Of a stretch of DNA of 64,000 nucleotides, positions 44,271-52,706 are shown piece by piece. The DNA comes from Paraburkholderia kirstenboschensis (GTDB taxonomy: Bacteria > Pseudomonadota > Gammaproteobacteria > Burkholderiales > Burkholderiaceae), in assembly GCF_904848585.1 (NCBI RefSeq), contig NZ_CAJHCR010000010.1, positions 1 through 64,000 on the forward strand, written 5' to 3'. Each line of letters begins with the position of its first letter. Position 1 is the first letter of the stretch. Both the position numbers and the translations under genes were made by a program. The notes under the pieces were generated by a model. That model had not been told where the DNA came from. It made no database searches and was given only the letters and a program-made list of their open reading frames with translations.

Positions 44271-45650
44271 TCACGGCCGCTTCATCCTGCACACGCTCGG
44301 TGGAACGGTGCGCTCCGCCGGCAACGCCAGCACCGTGCGGAAACCGAAGCCGGAGCCCTCGTTATCGAAGCGCACGCCGCGCGTGCCGACTTTATCCATT
44401 TCCATCACGTAAAGCGGCTGGATCAGTTGATGATCGTCCGCCCGCATCCACGACGGGTGGAAGCCGTTGTCGAACCGGATGCCTTCGAGCGCCCGTGCGA
44501 CCGCCGTAGGATCGGCACTTTTCGCGCGATTCATCGCCGCGGCCAGGGTTTCGATCATCAGCGGCATGCGTAATACCGGGTAGTCGTCCTGCGCGGCTGG
44601 GAAGCGAGCGCGAAACGCCTCGTACCAGGCATCGGAGGCCGCGCCGCCCGCATTGGGATGCCAGTCCGCGACGGCGATCACGCGCCCGACGCCCGCGTCG
44701 CCCAACGCGGCCGGCGCGCCGAGACTGTTGCCGTAGAACGTGTAGAACTTCGTGTCGAGCCCCTGCTCGCGCGCCGCTTTTACGAGCAGTGTGAGGTCGT
44801 TGCCCCAATTGCCGGTAATGACGGCATGCGCCCCGCTCGCGCGGATTTTCGCGACATACGGCGCAAAATCCTTCACGCGGCCAATCGGATGGAACTCGTC
44901 GCCGACCACCGCAATGTCAGGACGCTTCGCCGACAGCGCCGAACGCGCGAGACGGCTCACGTCGTGGCCGAAGCTGTAGTCCTGATTCAGCAGATATACC
45001 TTCTTCACCGTCTGGTCGTGCTGGATCACGTCGGCAAGCGCGTCCATGCGCATACCCGCATGCGCGTCGAAGCGGAAGTGCCAGAAACTGCAATTGGCGT
45101 TGGTCAGTGCCGGGTCGTCGGCGGAATAATTGAGAAATAGCTCGCGGTTGCCCGGCTCGCGGCTGTTCTGCTTGTCGATCGCGCCGATGAGCGCTGCCGC
45201 GACCGCCGAACTGTTGCCCTGCAGGATATAACCGATGTGGCGGTCGGCTGCGGCACGCAGTTGCGTCAGCGCCTCTTCGGTGCCGCCCTTGCTGTCCAGC
45301 ACGACCAGCTCGAGCGGGTGAGCGCCGTCCGCCAGCTTTACACCGCCGCGCGCGTTCACCTGTTCGACGCCGTAGCGCAGATTGCGCTCCACTGCCGCGC
45401 CGGCGTTTGCGAACGGACCTGACATGCCTTCGATCAGCGCCAGTTGGATCGGCGCGCCTGTAAGCGTGGGCGCGGCTTCTGGCGTCCGCACCGTCTGCGC
45501 CGTTTGCGCCGTTTGCGCCGTTTGCGCCGTTTGCGCCGTTTGCGCCGTTTGCGCCGTTTGCGCCGTTTGCGCCGCGGCAGCGCAGGCCGCTGCCACTGTC
45601 ACCGAGAGTGCCGCCAATGCCACGGCCGTCTTCCATTGCCACTTCGCCAT
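44271..45650 (-). CDS. Branched-chain amino acid-type ABC transporter substrate-binding protein with QTA repeats
   Basis: A 459-residue periplasmic-binding protein of the LivJ/Leu-Ile-Val type (QLALIEGMSGPFANAG, YVAKIRASGAHAVITGNWGN). It has a Sec signal peptide (hydrophobic 8-25). Immediately after the probable cleavage region lie eight Gln-Thr-Ala repeats encoded by 9-bp tandem units. No permease or ATPase genes adjoin, so it is an orphan receptor that may use a transporter encoded elsewhere or feed a signalling system. Ligand unknown; relatives bind amino acids, amides or aromatic acids. It is divergent from the lipoprotein gene. Confidence 0.87.
   Translation of the reverse strand: MAKWQWKTAVALAALSVTVAAACAAAAQTAQTAQTAQTAQTAQTAQTAQTAQTVRTPEAAPTLTGAPIQLALIEGMSGPFANAGAAVERNLRYGVEQVNARGGVKLADGAHPLELVVLDSKGGTEEALTQLRAAADRHIGYILQGNSSAVAAALIGAIDKQNSREPGNRELFLNYSADDPALTNANCSFWHFRFDAHAGMRMDALADVIQHDQTVKKVYLLNQDYSFGHDVSRLARSALSAKRPDIAVVGDEFHPIGRVKDFAPYVAKIRASGAHAVITGNWGNDLTLLVKAAREQGLDTKFYTFYGNSLGAPAALGDAGVGRVIAVADWHPNAGGAASDAWYEAFRARFPAAQDDYPVLRMPLMIETLAAAMNRAKSADPTAVARALEGIRFDNGFHPSWMRADDHQLIQPLYVMEMDKVGTRGVRFDNEGSGFGFRTVLALPAERTVPPSVCRMKRP
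45492..45572. repeat. 9-bp tandem repeat inside the binding-protein gene
   Basis: Eight exact copies of CGTTTGCGC run from 45501 to 45572, and a ninth with one change (CGTCTGCGC) precedes them at 45492. The unit is a multiple of three, so copy changes alter the protein by Gln-Thr-Ala units without a frameshift. Confidence 0.95.
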
Positions 45651-45835
45651 CGTCCGTTCCGTCTGATTCGTCGAAGCGCGGATCATAGGGCGTCGGCGAC
45701 GGAATAAGCAAGCCGCTCCAGCCGTTATCGTGGGGCCCGGCAAACGCGTGCGCACCGCAAATCTTTTACGGCGGCGCGTGTCAAAATAATCCGTGATGAT
45801 GATAAAAACGCCACTTGAAAGCCATCGGAGGAATC

Positions 45836-46387
45836 ATGTTGAACCGGCATCACCGTAAGGCGGCCTTGATCGGGGCGCCGGCTGCCGGGCGCGTGCGCCG
45901 CGCGGCGCTCGTGTGCCTGAGCGCGCTCGCCCTCGCCGGCTGCGCGCAGCCCTGGCAGCAATACCAGGCGGGCGCGGACGAATCGACAATCGTCGCGCGC
46001 CTCGGCCCGCCGCGCGAAAGCTACGATTTGCCGAACGGCGGCAAACGGCTGATGTGGCCGACCCAGCCGATGGGCGAAACGACCACCGCTGCGGACGTCG
46101 ACGCCTCCGGCAAGATCGTGAACGTCCGCCAGGTATTGCAGCCGAACGAGTTCTATCGCTCCGAAATCGGCAAGTGGACGAGAAGCGACGTGCTGGTGAA
46201 CTTCGGCCGCCCGGTGGAGACGTCCTACTTCCCGCTGATGAAGCGCGAGGTCTGGACCTATCGCTATCTCGAGGACAACTACTGGTACATGATGTTCAGC
46301 TTCTATTTCGACGATCAAGGCGTGCTGCGTCTCACGCAAAAATCGCCGGATCCGTTGCATGATCCGGACCGCCGCAACATGTTCTAG
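45836..46387 (+). CDS. SmpA/OmlA-like lipoprotein
   Basis: A 183-residue lipoprotein. A lipobox LALAGC puts the lipidated cysteine at residue 36. The mature region has two domains of the SmpA/BamE-like fold; each has a strand pattern with GxPxxSYDLPNGGKRLMW and FGRPVETSYFPLMKREVWTY as parallel repeats. Such proteins are often outer-membrane lipoproteins linked to envelope assembly, but BamE itself is shorter. ATG 45836 has a GGAGGA site; an upstream ATG (45815) is less likely. It is followed by a strong terminator. Confidence 0.82.
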   Translation: MLNRHHRKAALIGAPAAGRVRRAALVCLSALALAGCAQPWQQYQAGADESTIVARLGPPRESYDLPNGGKRLMWPTQPMGETTTAADVDASGKIVNVRQVLQPNEFYRSEIGKWTRSDVLVNFGRPVETSYFPLMKREVWTYRYLEDNYWYMMFSFYFDDQGVLRLTQKSPDPLHDPDRRNMF

Positions 46388-46421
46388 CCTTGCGCTGCGA
46401 GTCACTAACCATGCATCTCCC

Positions 46422-46450
46422 GAAGCCGCTCCCGAGAGCGGCTTTTTTTT
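46422..46450 (+). terminator. Rho-independent terminator after the lipoprotein gene
   Basis: GAAGCCGCTC/GAGCGGCTT forms a 9-bp stem with a four-base loop, followed by eight T residues, 34 bp past the stop. Confidence 0.93.
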
Positions 46451-46625
46451 ATTTATTTCGCATGGCGACGAATTTTATTTCACACACAGGCAATTAATTT
46501 TTTGATAGAAAGGCTTTTGTAAGCATTGATCCGATGCCGGTCCGACTGCGGAACAACGAGCGCGACCACACGGCACAGCCGTGATTCCTGCACCGGACGA
46601 TGCGCCCTTTACGGAGCCGCTATCG

Positions 46626-47261
46626 ATGAATCGTCCCAAACGCCTTCTTGTCGCCAACGTCGCATGGGCGCATGAAACCGCCGAGCGCAACCCCGAGTTT
46701 TTCCGCGATCTGGTACGCGGACAGAATCCGCACGTGCTGTGGATCGGCTGCTCGGATAGCCGCGTGCCGGCCGAAACCATCACGCACTGCGAGCCGGGCG
46801 ACCTGTTCGTACACCGCAATATTGCCAACCTGTTTAATCCCGACGACGACAACTCCGCGAGCGTTCTCGAATACGCGGTGCGCGTGCTGAAGGTCGGCCA
46901 CGTGATCGTCTGCGGACATTACGGCTGCGGTGGCGTACGCGCCTCGTTGTTGCCGCCCGACCCGGGCCTGCCGCACGTAAATCGCCGTATCGCGCCGCTC
47001 TGTTCACTCGCCAGGAATCATCGCGACGAACTCGACGCACACGCGAGCGAACGTGAGCGCGTCGACCGCCTCGCCGAACTGAACGTGCTCGAACAGGTGA
47101 GCCGACTTCGTGCGAATCCGATCGTACGCGATGCCGAGACGGCGCCGCTCGTGCACGGCTGGATCTTCGCGCTCGAAGACGGGCGCATCAAGGTGCTCGC
47201 GTCCGGTTACGAGGCCGACGACGCAATGACCTGCGAGACCGCCGCCCATAGCGCCGCCTGA
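46626..47261 (+). CDS. Beta-class carbonic anhydrase
   Basis: A 211-residue zinc enzyme that interconverts carbon dioxide and bicarbonate. Zinc ligands are C42 (WIGCSDSR), H98 and C101 (VCGHYGCGG), and D44-R46 form the catalytic dyad. No signal peptide, so cytosolic. The ATG at 46626 (MNRPKRLLV) is chosen by family length; the frame is open to 46581. The neighbouring SulP transporter begins 76 bp downstream, so the pair probably handles bicarbonate supply, as inference. Confidence 0.93.
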   Translation: MNRPKRLLVANVAWAHETAERNPEFFRDLVRGQNPHVLWIGCSDSRVPAETITHCEPGDLFVHRNIANLFNPDDDNSASVLEYAVRVLKVGHVIVCGHYGCGGVRASLLPPDPGLPHVNRRIAPLCSLARNHRDELDAHASERERVDRLAELNVLEQVSRLRANPIVRDAETAPLVHGWIFALEDGRIKVLASGYEADDAMTCETAAHSAA

Positions 47262-47337
47262 TGCGCATCCGCGTTCGGGGCCTATCCGGTTCAGCCTTCG
47301 CCTGCGATCAGGCATCACTCATTTGAGCACCGACACC

Positions 47338-48918
47338 ATGAACCTTCGAGCTTTCTTTTCGACATTTCAGCGCGACGTGCTTGCGGGCACCGTCGTTTTC
47401 CTCGTGGCTCTGCCGCTGTGTCTCGGCATCGCCAACGCGTCGGGCGTCGAGCCGTTTGCCGGACTTGTGTCGGGCATCGTCGGCGGCCTCGTGGTCGCGG
47501 TTCTCAGCGGCTCGCGCCTGAGCGTCAGCGGACCGGCGGCCGGTCTCGTCGTGATTGTCGTCGACGGGATCGCGCAGCTCGGGAGCTTTTCGGCGTTCCT
47601 CGCGGCCGTGCTGCTGTCCGGTGCGATCCAGTTCGGCTTAGGAATGCTCAAGGCGGGCCGTTTCGCGGCGTATGTGCCGTCGCCGGTCATCAAGGGCATG
47701 CTCGCCGCGATCGGCGTGCTGCTGATCGTCAAACAGTTCCCGCTTGCGCTCGGGCTGGTCCCCGGACAAGCGGCAAACGGCGCGCCCGCCGCAGCGCAAG
47801 CTGCCGGCACGATCGTCGCGCCATTCGGCTCGGTCTCGCTCGTGGCCTGCGTGATCACGCTGCTGTCTCTGGCGATCCTGATCGGCTGGGAAACGCGCCC
47901 CATGCGCCGCTTTGCGCTGGTGCGCATCGTCCCCGCTCCGCTCGCGGTCGTGCTGCTGGGTATCGGCGCCACGTTGCTGCTGCACATGCTGGCGCCGTCG
48001 CTCGCGCCGCCGGCGGAACATCGCGTCGCGTTGCCGTCGCTGGAATCGTTCGCGGCGTTGAGCGTCGCGCTCGAGTGGGCCGATTTCGGGCCGCATTTCG
48101 CGCAACTCGTCAACCCGGACGTGTGGCGCGTCGCGATCACGCTTGCGATCGTCGCGAGTCTCGAAACCTTGTTGAGCCTCGAAGCGGTCGAGCAGATCGA
48201 CCCCGAACGGCGTCCCGCGCCGCCGGATCGTGAGCTGAAGGCCCAAGGCGTCGGCAATCTGATTGCGGGCGCGATAGGCGGCCTGCCGATTACGGCGGTG
48301 ATCGTGCGCAGTTCCGCCAACGTGCATGCCGGCGCACAAAGCCGTCTGTCGGCGATCATTCACGGCGTGCTGCTGCTCGTCAGCGTGTTTGCGTTGACGA
48401 GCGTCATCAACCTGATTCCGCTCGCCTGTCTTGCCGCGATCCTGATTTACACGGGGCTCAAGCTCGCCAAGCCGTCGCTGTTCGTCGCGGTCGCAAAACA
48501 GGGGTTTGCCCCCTTCGCGCCGTTTATCGTCACGCTGGTCGGCGTGCTCGCGACCGATCTGCTGATCGGCATCGTGCTCGGCATTCTGTGCAGCGTGCTG
48601 CTTGCGCTGTATGCGAATCTGCGCCGTCCGATCGTGCTTGCGCAACACGGCGATCATTACCTGCTGTCGTTCCGCAAGGACGTGTCGTTTCTCGGCAAGG
48701 TGCCGCTCAAGCACTACCTGCAGCAGATTCCCGACGGCGCGACGCTGATAGTCGATGCGACGCGCGCCGATTTCGTCGACCACGATGTGCGTGAACTGCT
48801 CGATACCTTTGTCGAGGACGCGCCACGCCGCGGCATTGCGGTCGAAGTGCGGCATCAGGTGCGAGGTCAGGCACGCGCTGCGCGCGGCTGGTCGATGCGA
48901 CGTGCGGCGACCGAGTAA
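47338..48918 (+). CDS. SulP-family inorganic anion transporter
   Basis: A 526-residue inner-membrane transporter. Residues 1-430 contain the ten-plus hydrophobic segments and signatures of the SLC26/SulP family (VVFLVALPLCLGIANASG; SRLSVSGPAAGLVV). The C-terminal 95 residues resemble a shortened STAS-like domain (PDGATLIVDATRADFVDHDV). The family moves sulfate, bicarbonate or dicarboxylates. The gene directly follows a carbonic anhydrase gene, and fused SulP-carbonic anhydrase proteins exist, which favours bicarbonate. ATG 47338 is chosen over an upstream one by family start. Confidence 0.88.
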   Translation: MNLRAFFSTFQRDVLAGTVVFLVALPLCLGIANASGVEPFAGLVSGIVGGLVVAVLSGSRLSVSGPAAGLVVIVVDGIAQLGSFSAFLAAVLLSGAIQFGLGMLKAGRFAAYVPSPVIKGMLAAIGVLLIVKQFPLALGLVPGQAANGAPAAAQAAGTIVAPFGSVSLVACVITLLSLAILIGWETRPMRRFALVRIVPAPLAVVLLGIGATLLLHMLAPSLAPPAEHRVALPSLESFAALSVALEWADFGPHFAQLVNPDVWRVAITLAIVASLETLLSLEAVEQIDPERRPAPPDRELKAQGVGNLIAGAIGGLPITAVIVRSSANVHAGAQSRLSAIIHGVLLLVSVFALTSVINLIPLACLAAILIYTGLKLAKPSLFVAVAKQGFAPFAPFIVTLVGVLATDLLIGIVLGILCSVLLALYANLRRPIVLAQHGDHYLLSFRKDVSFLGKVPLKHYLQQIPDGATLIVDATRADFVDHDVRELLDTFVEDAPRRGIAVEVRHQVRGQARAARGWSMRRAATE

Positions 48919-48961
48919 CGTGGGGAGACTGCGGCAAACGAGCGAGACGAGCATGCGGCAA

Positions 48962-48998
48962 TAAAAAATGCCCCGCGCCATTCAAGGCGCGGGGCATC
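48962..48998 (-). terminator. Terminator shared by sulP and leuA (bidirectional)
   Basis: ATGCCCCGCGCC/GGCGCGGGGCAT is a perfect 12-bp stem with a six-base loop. On the minus strand it is followed by six T residues, suiting leuA; on the plus strand by ATTTTC, a weaker tail for the transporter gene. Confidence 0.93.
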
Positions 48999-49038
48999 AT
49001 TTTCTAGTGACGGCAACGCATGAGCCGCTGCCGCGAGT

Positions 49039-50586
49039 TCATTCGGAACGTTGCGGATTCACCTTGTCGACGTTGGAATAGAGCTTGTTGAGCGCCGAGA
49101 TATAAGCCTTCGCGGAAGCCGCCACGATATCCGGATCCGTGCCCACGCCATTGACGATGCGCCCGCTCTTCGAAAGCCGCACGGTCACTTCGCCCTGCGC
49201 CTGAGTGCCGGTGGTAATCGCATTCACAGAGTAAAGCAGCAACTCGGAGCCGCTGCCCACTTCCGTTTCGATTGCGTTGAGCGTGGCATCCACGGGACCG
49301 TTGCCGCACGCCTCGCCGGTGATCTCCTTGCCGTCCATCGCGAACACGATCTTTGCATGCGGTTGTTCGCCGGTCTCGGAATGCTGCGACAGCGACAGGA
49401 ACTTGTAGTGCTCTTTCTGCTGCGCCTCAGCCGATTCTTCGGTGACGATCGCGATGATGTCCTCGTCGAAAATCTCCGCCTTGCGGTCGGCCAGTTCCTT
49501 GAAGCGGGCAAACGCCGCGTTCAGTTCGGCCTCGCTGTCGAGCGCGATGCCCAACTCCTGCAGACGCTGCTTGAACGCATTGCGCCCCGACAGTTTGCCG
49601 AGCACGATCTTGTTTGCGCTCCAGCCCACGTCTTCCGCGCGCATGATTTCGTAGGTGTCGCGCGCCTTCAGCACGCCGTCCTGGTGAATGCCGGACGCGT
49701 GCGCGAATGCGTTCGCGCCCACCACGGCCTTATTCGGCTGTACGACAAAACCGGTGATTTGTGATACCAGCTTCGAAGCCGGCACGATCTGCGTCGTATC
49801 GAGACCGAGTTCGAGGCCGAAATAGTCCTTGCGAGTCTTTACGGCCATCACGATTTCTTCGAGCGACGTATTGCCCGCACGCTCGCCGAGACCATTGATC
49901 GTGCACTCGACCTGACGTGCGCCGCCGATCTGCACGCCGGCCAGCGAGTTCGCCACCGCCATGCCGAGATCGTTATGGCAATGCACGGAGAACACCGCCT
50001 TGTGCGAGTTCGGAATGCGCTCGCGCAGCGTCTTCACGAGATTGCCGTAGAGTTCGGGCACGCCGTAACCAACGGTGTCCGCGATGTTGATGGTGGTCGC
50101 GCCCTCCGCAATCACCGCTTCCAGCACTCGGCACAGGAAGTCCATGTCCGAGCGGCTGCCGTCTTCCGGCGAGAACTCGACGTCGTCGGTGAATTTCCGG
50201 GCGAAACGAACCGCCAGCTTCGCCTGCTCGAACACCTGGTCCGGCGTCATGCGCAGCTTCTTTTCCATGTGCAACGGCGACGTGGCGATAAACGTGTGAA
50301 TGCGGAAACGCTCAGCGGGTTTGAGCGCGTCGGCTGCACGCTGGATATCTTTGTCGTTTGCGCGGGCAAGCGAGCACACCGTGCTCTCTTTAATCAGACC
50401 CGCGATTGTCTGGATCGAGTCGAAGTCGCCATTCGAACTTGCCGCGAAGCCTGCCTCGATCACGTCGACCTTCATCCGTTCGAGTTGCTTCGCGATACGG
50501 ATTTTTTCTTCTTTCGTCATCGACGCGCCGGGCGATTGTTCGCCGTCACGCAGCGTAGTGTCGAATATGATCAGTTTGTCGGACAT
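49039..50586 (-). CDS. leuA: 2-isopropylmalate synthase
   Basis: A 514-residue enzyme that makes 2-isopropylmalate from acetyl-CoA and 2-ketoisovalerate, the first committed step of leucine synthesis. The catalytic TIM barrel begins at FDTTLRDGEQSPG, with HCHNDLGMAVANSLAG holding metal-binding histidines; the C-terminal leucine-binding regulatory domain (about 390-514) is intact. The start at 50586 (MSDKLIIFD) is fixed by family length; the upstream extension is not conserved. Last gene of the block ilvB-ilvN-ilvC-psd-pssA-leuA, with its own promoter-like site. Confidence 0.96.
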   Translation of the reverse strand: MSDKLIIFDTTLRDGEQSPGASMTKEEKIRIAKQLERMKVDVIEAGFAASSNGDFDSIQTIAGLIKESTVCSLARANDKDIQRAADALKPAERFRIHTFIATSPLHMEKKLRMTPDQVFEQAKLAVRFARKFTDDVEFSPEDGSRSDMDFLCRVLEAVIAEGATTINIADTVGYGVPELYGNLVKTLRERIPNSHKAVFSVHCHNDLGMAVANSLAGVQIGGARQVECTINGLGERAGNTSLEEIVMAVKTRKDYFGLELGLDTTQIVPASKLVSQITGFVVQPNKAVVGANAFAHASGIHQDGVLKARDTYEIMRAEDVGWSANKIVLGKLSGRNAFKQRLQELGIALDSEAELNAAFARFKELADRKAEIFDEDIIAIVTEESAEAQQKEHYKFLSLSQHSETGEQPHAKIVFAMDGKEITGEACGNGPVDATLNAIETEVGSGSELLLYSVNAITTGTQAQGEVTVRLSKSGRIVNGVGTDPDIVAASAKAYISALNKLYSNVDKVNPQRSE

Positions 50587-50886
50587 GTCGAGTCTCCTGC
50601 GGAGTCGTTCAATTGTGGGAATCGGATATTGGAATGTGGATGCCGCCGCCGTTAGCGCCGCAAGCAACGCTCGACCATGTATGAAGCGGAACGGGCGCGA
50701 ACCGGTCGGTGCGGCGGTCAGCGCGATCAATGCGCCGGCGTGTCGGGTTTGCGGTGCGGGTCGGTCGTGGCTCTTTGTGGCTCAGTTGTGGCCCGAACGT
50801 GGCCCGCGATCGTGGCCCGTGTTGCCGCGCCGCCCACGCCGCCTCTACTGCGGCTAAAAAGCCAACGCGGACGCAGTCATCCAACG
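50587..50886 (-). other. leuA leader region with GTGGC-type repeats
   Basis: About 300 bp between the leuA promoter-like site and its start codon. It contains the imperfect repeat GTGGC at uneven spacing on the plus strand (50768-50822), with GTGGCCCG three times. No leader peptide with a leucine run is visible. It may fold into a regulatory leader; I see no recognised riboswitch. Confidence 0.5.
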
Positions 50887-50915
50887 ACTATAGCGGCATT
50901 CCCTTCGCCGTGCAA
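50887..50915 (-). promoter_or_regulatory. Promoter-like site for leuA
   Basis: On the minus strand TTGCAC (50910-50915) and TATAGT (50887-50892) are 17 bp apart. Transcription would begin near 50880, giving a leader of about 295 nt. It lies between the pssA terminator and leuA, where a promoter is needed. Confidence 0.55.
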
Positions 50916-50971
50916 TTGACGTCAAACCTCCACGCGGCGCGCGTTGGAGCGAGGTTGCAAGCGGCATCGGA

Positions 50972-51003
50972 AAATGAAAACGGCGACCCGAAGGCCGCCG
51001 TTT
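50972..51003 (-). terminator. Rho-independent terminator after pssA
   Basis: AAACGGCG/CGCCGTTT forms an 8-bp stem, partly extended inside, and the minus strand continues TTTTCATTTTC. It lies 54 bp past the pssA stop. Confidence 0.7.
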
Positions 51004-51056
51004 CGATACTTCGCGAGTTCTTACACTACGAGTGAGCAGCGTGCATGCACACCAGG

Positions 51057-51926
51057 CTACCTGTCGTGCGCGACCGAACGAGCCGGATTCGCCCTGCCGC
51101 GTAAAGCCTGGTAGCCCCAGAACACATAGCCGGACAGACCGTACAGCACGAACAGGCCGAACAGCATGAGCGGCGGATCGGACGACACCAGCACGAATGC
51201 CACGACCACCAGCAGAATCACGCCGAACGGCACGCGATGCCGCACGTCGAGCGCCTTGCCGCTATAGAACGGCGCGTTGGACACCATCGTCACGCCCGCG
51301 TAGATCGTCAGCACAAAAGCGACCCACGGCAGCCAGACGAGCTTGAGCGGCACGCGGTTGTCGGTGGCAAGCCACACGAAGCCCGCGATCAGCGCCGCGG
51401 CTGCCGGGCTCGGCATGCCCTGGAAAAAGCGCTTGTCGACCACGCCGATGTTGGTGTTGAAGCGCGCAAGCCGCAACGCCGCGCCCGAACAGTAGACGAA
51501 CGCCGCAAGCCAGCCCCACCGGCCAAGGTCCTTGAGGATCCACTCATACATGACGAGCGCCGGCGCAACGCCGAACGACACCATGTCGGACAGACTGTCG
51601 AACTGCTCGCCGAATGCGCTTTGCGTATGCGTCATACGGGCGACGCGGCCGTCCATGCCGTCGAGCACCATGGCCACGAAGATCGCGATTGCCGCGACTT
51701 CGAAACGTACGTTCATCGCCTGGACGACGGCAAAGAAGCCGCAGAAAAGCGCCGCCGTGGTGAACGCGTTCGGCAGCAGATAGATACCGCGCTTTCTCAG
51801 GAATTGCTGACGCTGGGCGCGGCGACTCTCCACCACCGGTGAATCCGTGACGATCGGCTTGTTGCGGCGAAACGGACGCGGTAACGGTCCACTGGTGCGC
51901 GGTCGGCGCGGTTTGAATGCGGCCAT
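51057..51926 (-). CDS. pssA: CDP-diacylglycerol-serine O-phosphatidyltransferase
   Basis: A 289-residue inner-membrane enzyme that makes phosphatidylserine from CDP-diacylglycerol and serine. The CDP-alcohol phosphatidyltransferase motif is complete, starting DGMDGRVARMTHT and ending EQFDSLSD. About seven or eight membrane helices follow. It is next to psd (24 bp), so both steps of phosphatidylethanolamine synthesis are made together. The basic N-terminus (about 45 residues) is longer than in short homologues. Confidence 0.95.
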   Translation of the reverse strand: MAAFKPRRPRTSGPLPRPFRRNKPIVTDSPVVESRRAQRQQFLRKRGIYLLPNAFTTAALFCGFFAVVQAMNVRFEVAAIAIFVAMVLDGMDGRVARMTHTQSAFGEQFDSLSDMVSFGVAPALVMYEWILKDLGRWGWLAAFVYCSGAALRLARFNTNIGVVDKRFFQGMPSPAAAALIAGFVWLATDNRVPLKLVWLPWVAFVLTIYAGVTMVSNAPFYSGKALDVRHRVPFGVILLVVVAFVLVSSDPPLMLFGLFVLYGLSGYVFWGYQALRGRANPARSVAHDR

Positions 51927-51950
51927 TCGGACAATCTCCTTTGTGCCGCT

Positions 51951-52589
51951 TTACAGTTCAGCGAGGATCGTGGACGACGCCGACACCTTCTCGCCGATAG
52001 ACACTCGCGGACGGCTACCCACAGGCAGGTACACATCGACGCGCGAACCGAAGCGGATAAAGCCATAGCGCTGGCCGCGGGAAAGCGGCTCGCCAGCACG
52101 TACATAGCAAAGAATGCGCCGCGCGATCAAACCGGCGATCTGCACCGACGTGACCGTTTGCCCGCCGGCCATTTCGATCACGATTGCATTGCGTTCGTTT
52201 TCGAGCGAAGCCTTCTCCACTGCGGCATTCAGATATGCGCCGGGGAAATATTCGACCTTGGAGATCGCACCGTCGACGGGCGAGCGCTGCGAATGGACAT
52301 TGAACACGTTCATGAACACGCTGATTTTCAGCGCTTCGCGATTGGCGTACGGATCATGCGCGGTTTCAACTGCGACGATACGGCCGTCGGCCGGGCATAG
52401 CACGGCATTCGCCTGAGTCGGAATCGGGCGCGCCGGATCGCGGAAAAATTGCACGACGAAGATCAGGATCAGCCAGAAGAGCCACGCAAAGCCGAATCCC
52501 GCGAAGGCGTGAACCAGTAATGCAACGACGGCCGCGATGGCGATGAACGGCCAGCCTTCTCGCGCGATGATCGGATGTGGGTAATTCAT
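51951..52589 (-). CDS. psd: Phosphatidylserine decarboxylase
   Basis: A 212-residue short-form (PSD-A) proenzyme. Two N-terminal membrane segments (about 15-45) precede the catalytic domain; FMNVFNVHSQRSPVDG contains the active histidine, and the self-cleavage site that yields the pyruvoyl group is the Gly-Ser in RFGSRVD. The start at 52589 (MNYPHPII) is fixed because the longer frame runs into the group II intron. Its promoter must now lie inside or beyond the intron, which separates it from ilvC. Confidence 0.94.
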   Translation of the reverse strand: MNYPHPIIAREGWPFIAIAAVVALLVHAFAGFGFAWLFWLILIFVVQFFRDPARPIPTQANAVLCPADGRIVAVETAHDPYANREALKISVFMNVFNVHSQRSPVDGAISKVEYFPGAYLNAAVEKASLENERNAIVIEMAGGQTVTSVQIAGLIARRILCYVRAGEPLSRGQRYGFIRFGSRVDVYLPVGSRPRVSIGEKVSASSTILAEL

Positions 52590-52649
52590 GGGTGGCTTCA
52601 GTATTTTTGGAGGGTAGCCCCCCTTCCTCGCGGAAGAGGAGCCCCCTAA

Positions 52650-52683
52650 GAACCGTACGTGCGAGTTTCCCCGCATACGGCTC
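52650..52683 (-). ncRNA. Group II intron domain V
   Basis: A 34-nt hairpin on the minus strand with the pattern expected of the catalytic core: GAGCCGTATG at the 5' arm, GAAA in the loop, and ACGGTTC at the 3' arm. The strands pair fully apart from the two-base bulge. It fits the 34-nt IIA/IIB form, not the 32-nt class C form. Confidence 0.92.
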
Positions 52684-52706
52684 AAATCTACAAACAAAGC
52701 CCGGGG

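Noticed and set aside
45492..45572. CRISPR-like repeats
   Set aside because: The units are 9 bp, contiguous and in frame within a gene; no spacers. No CRISPR array was seen anywhere.
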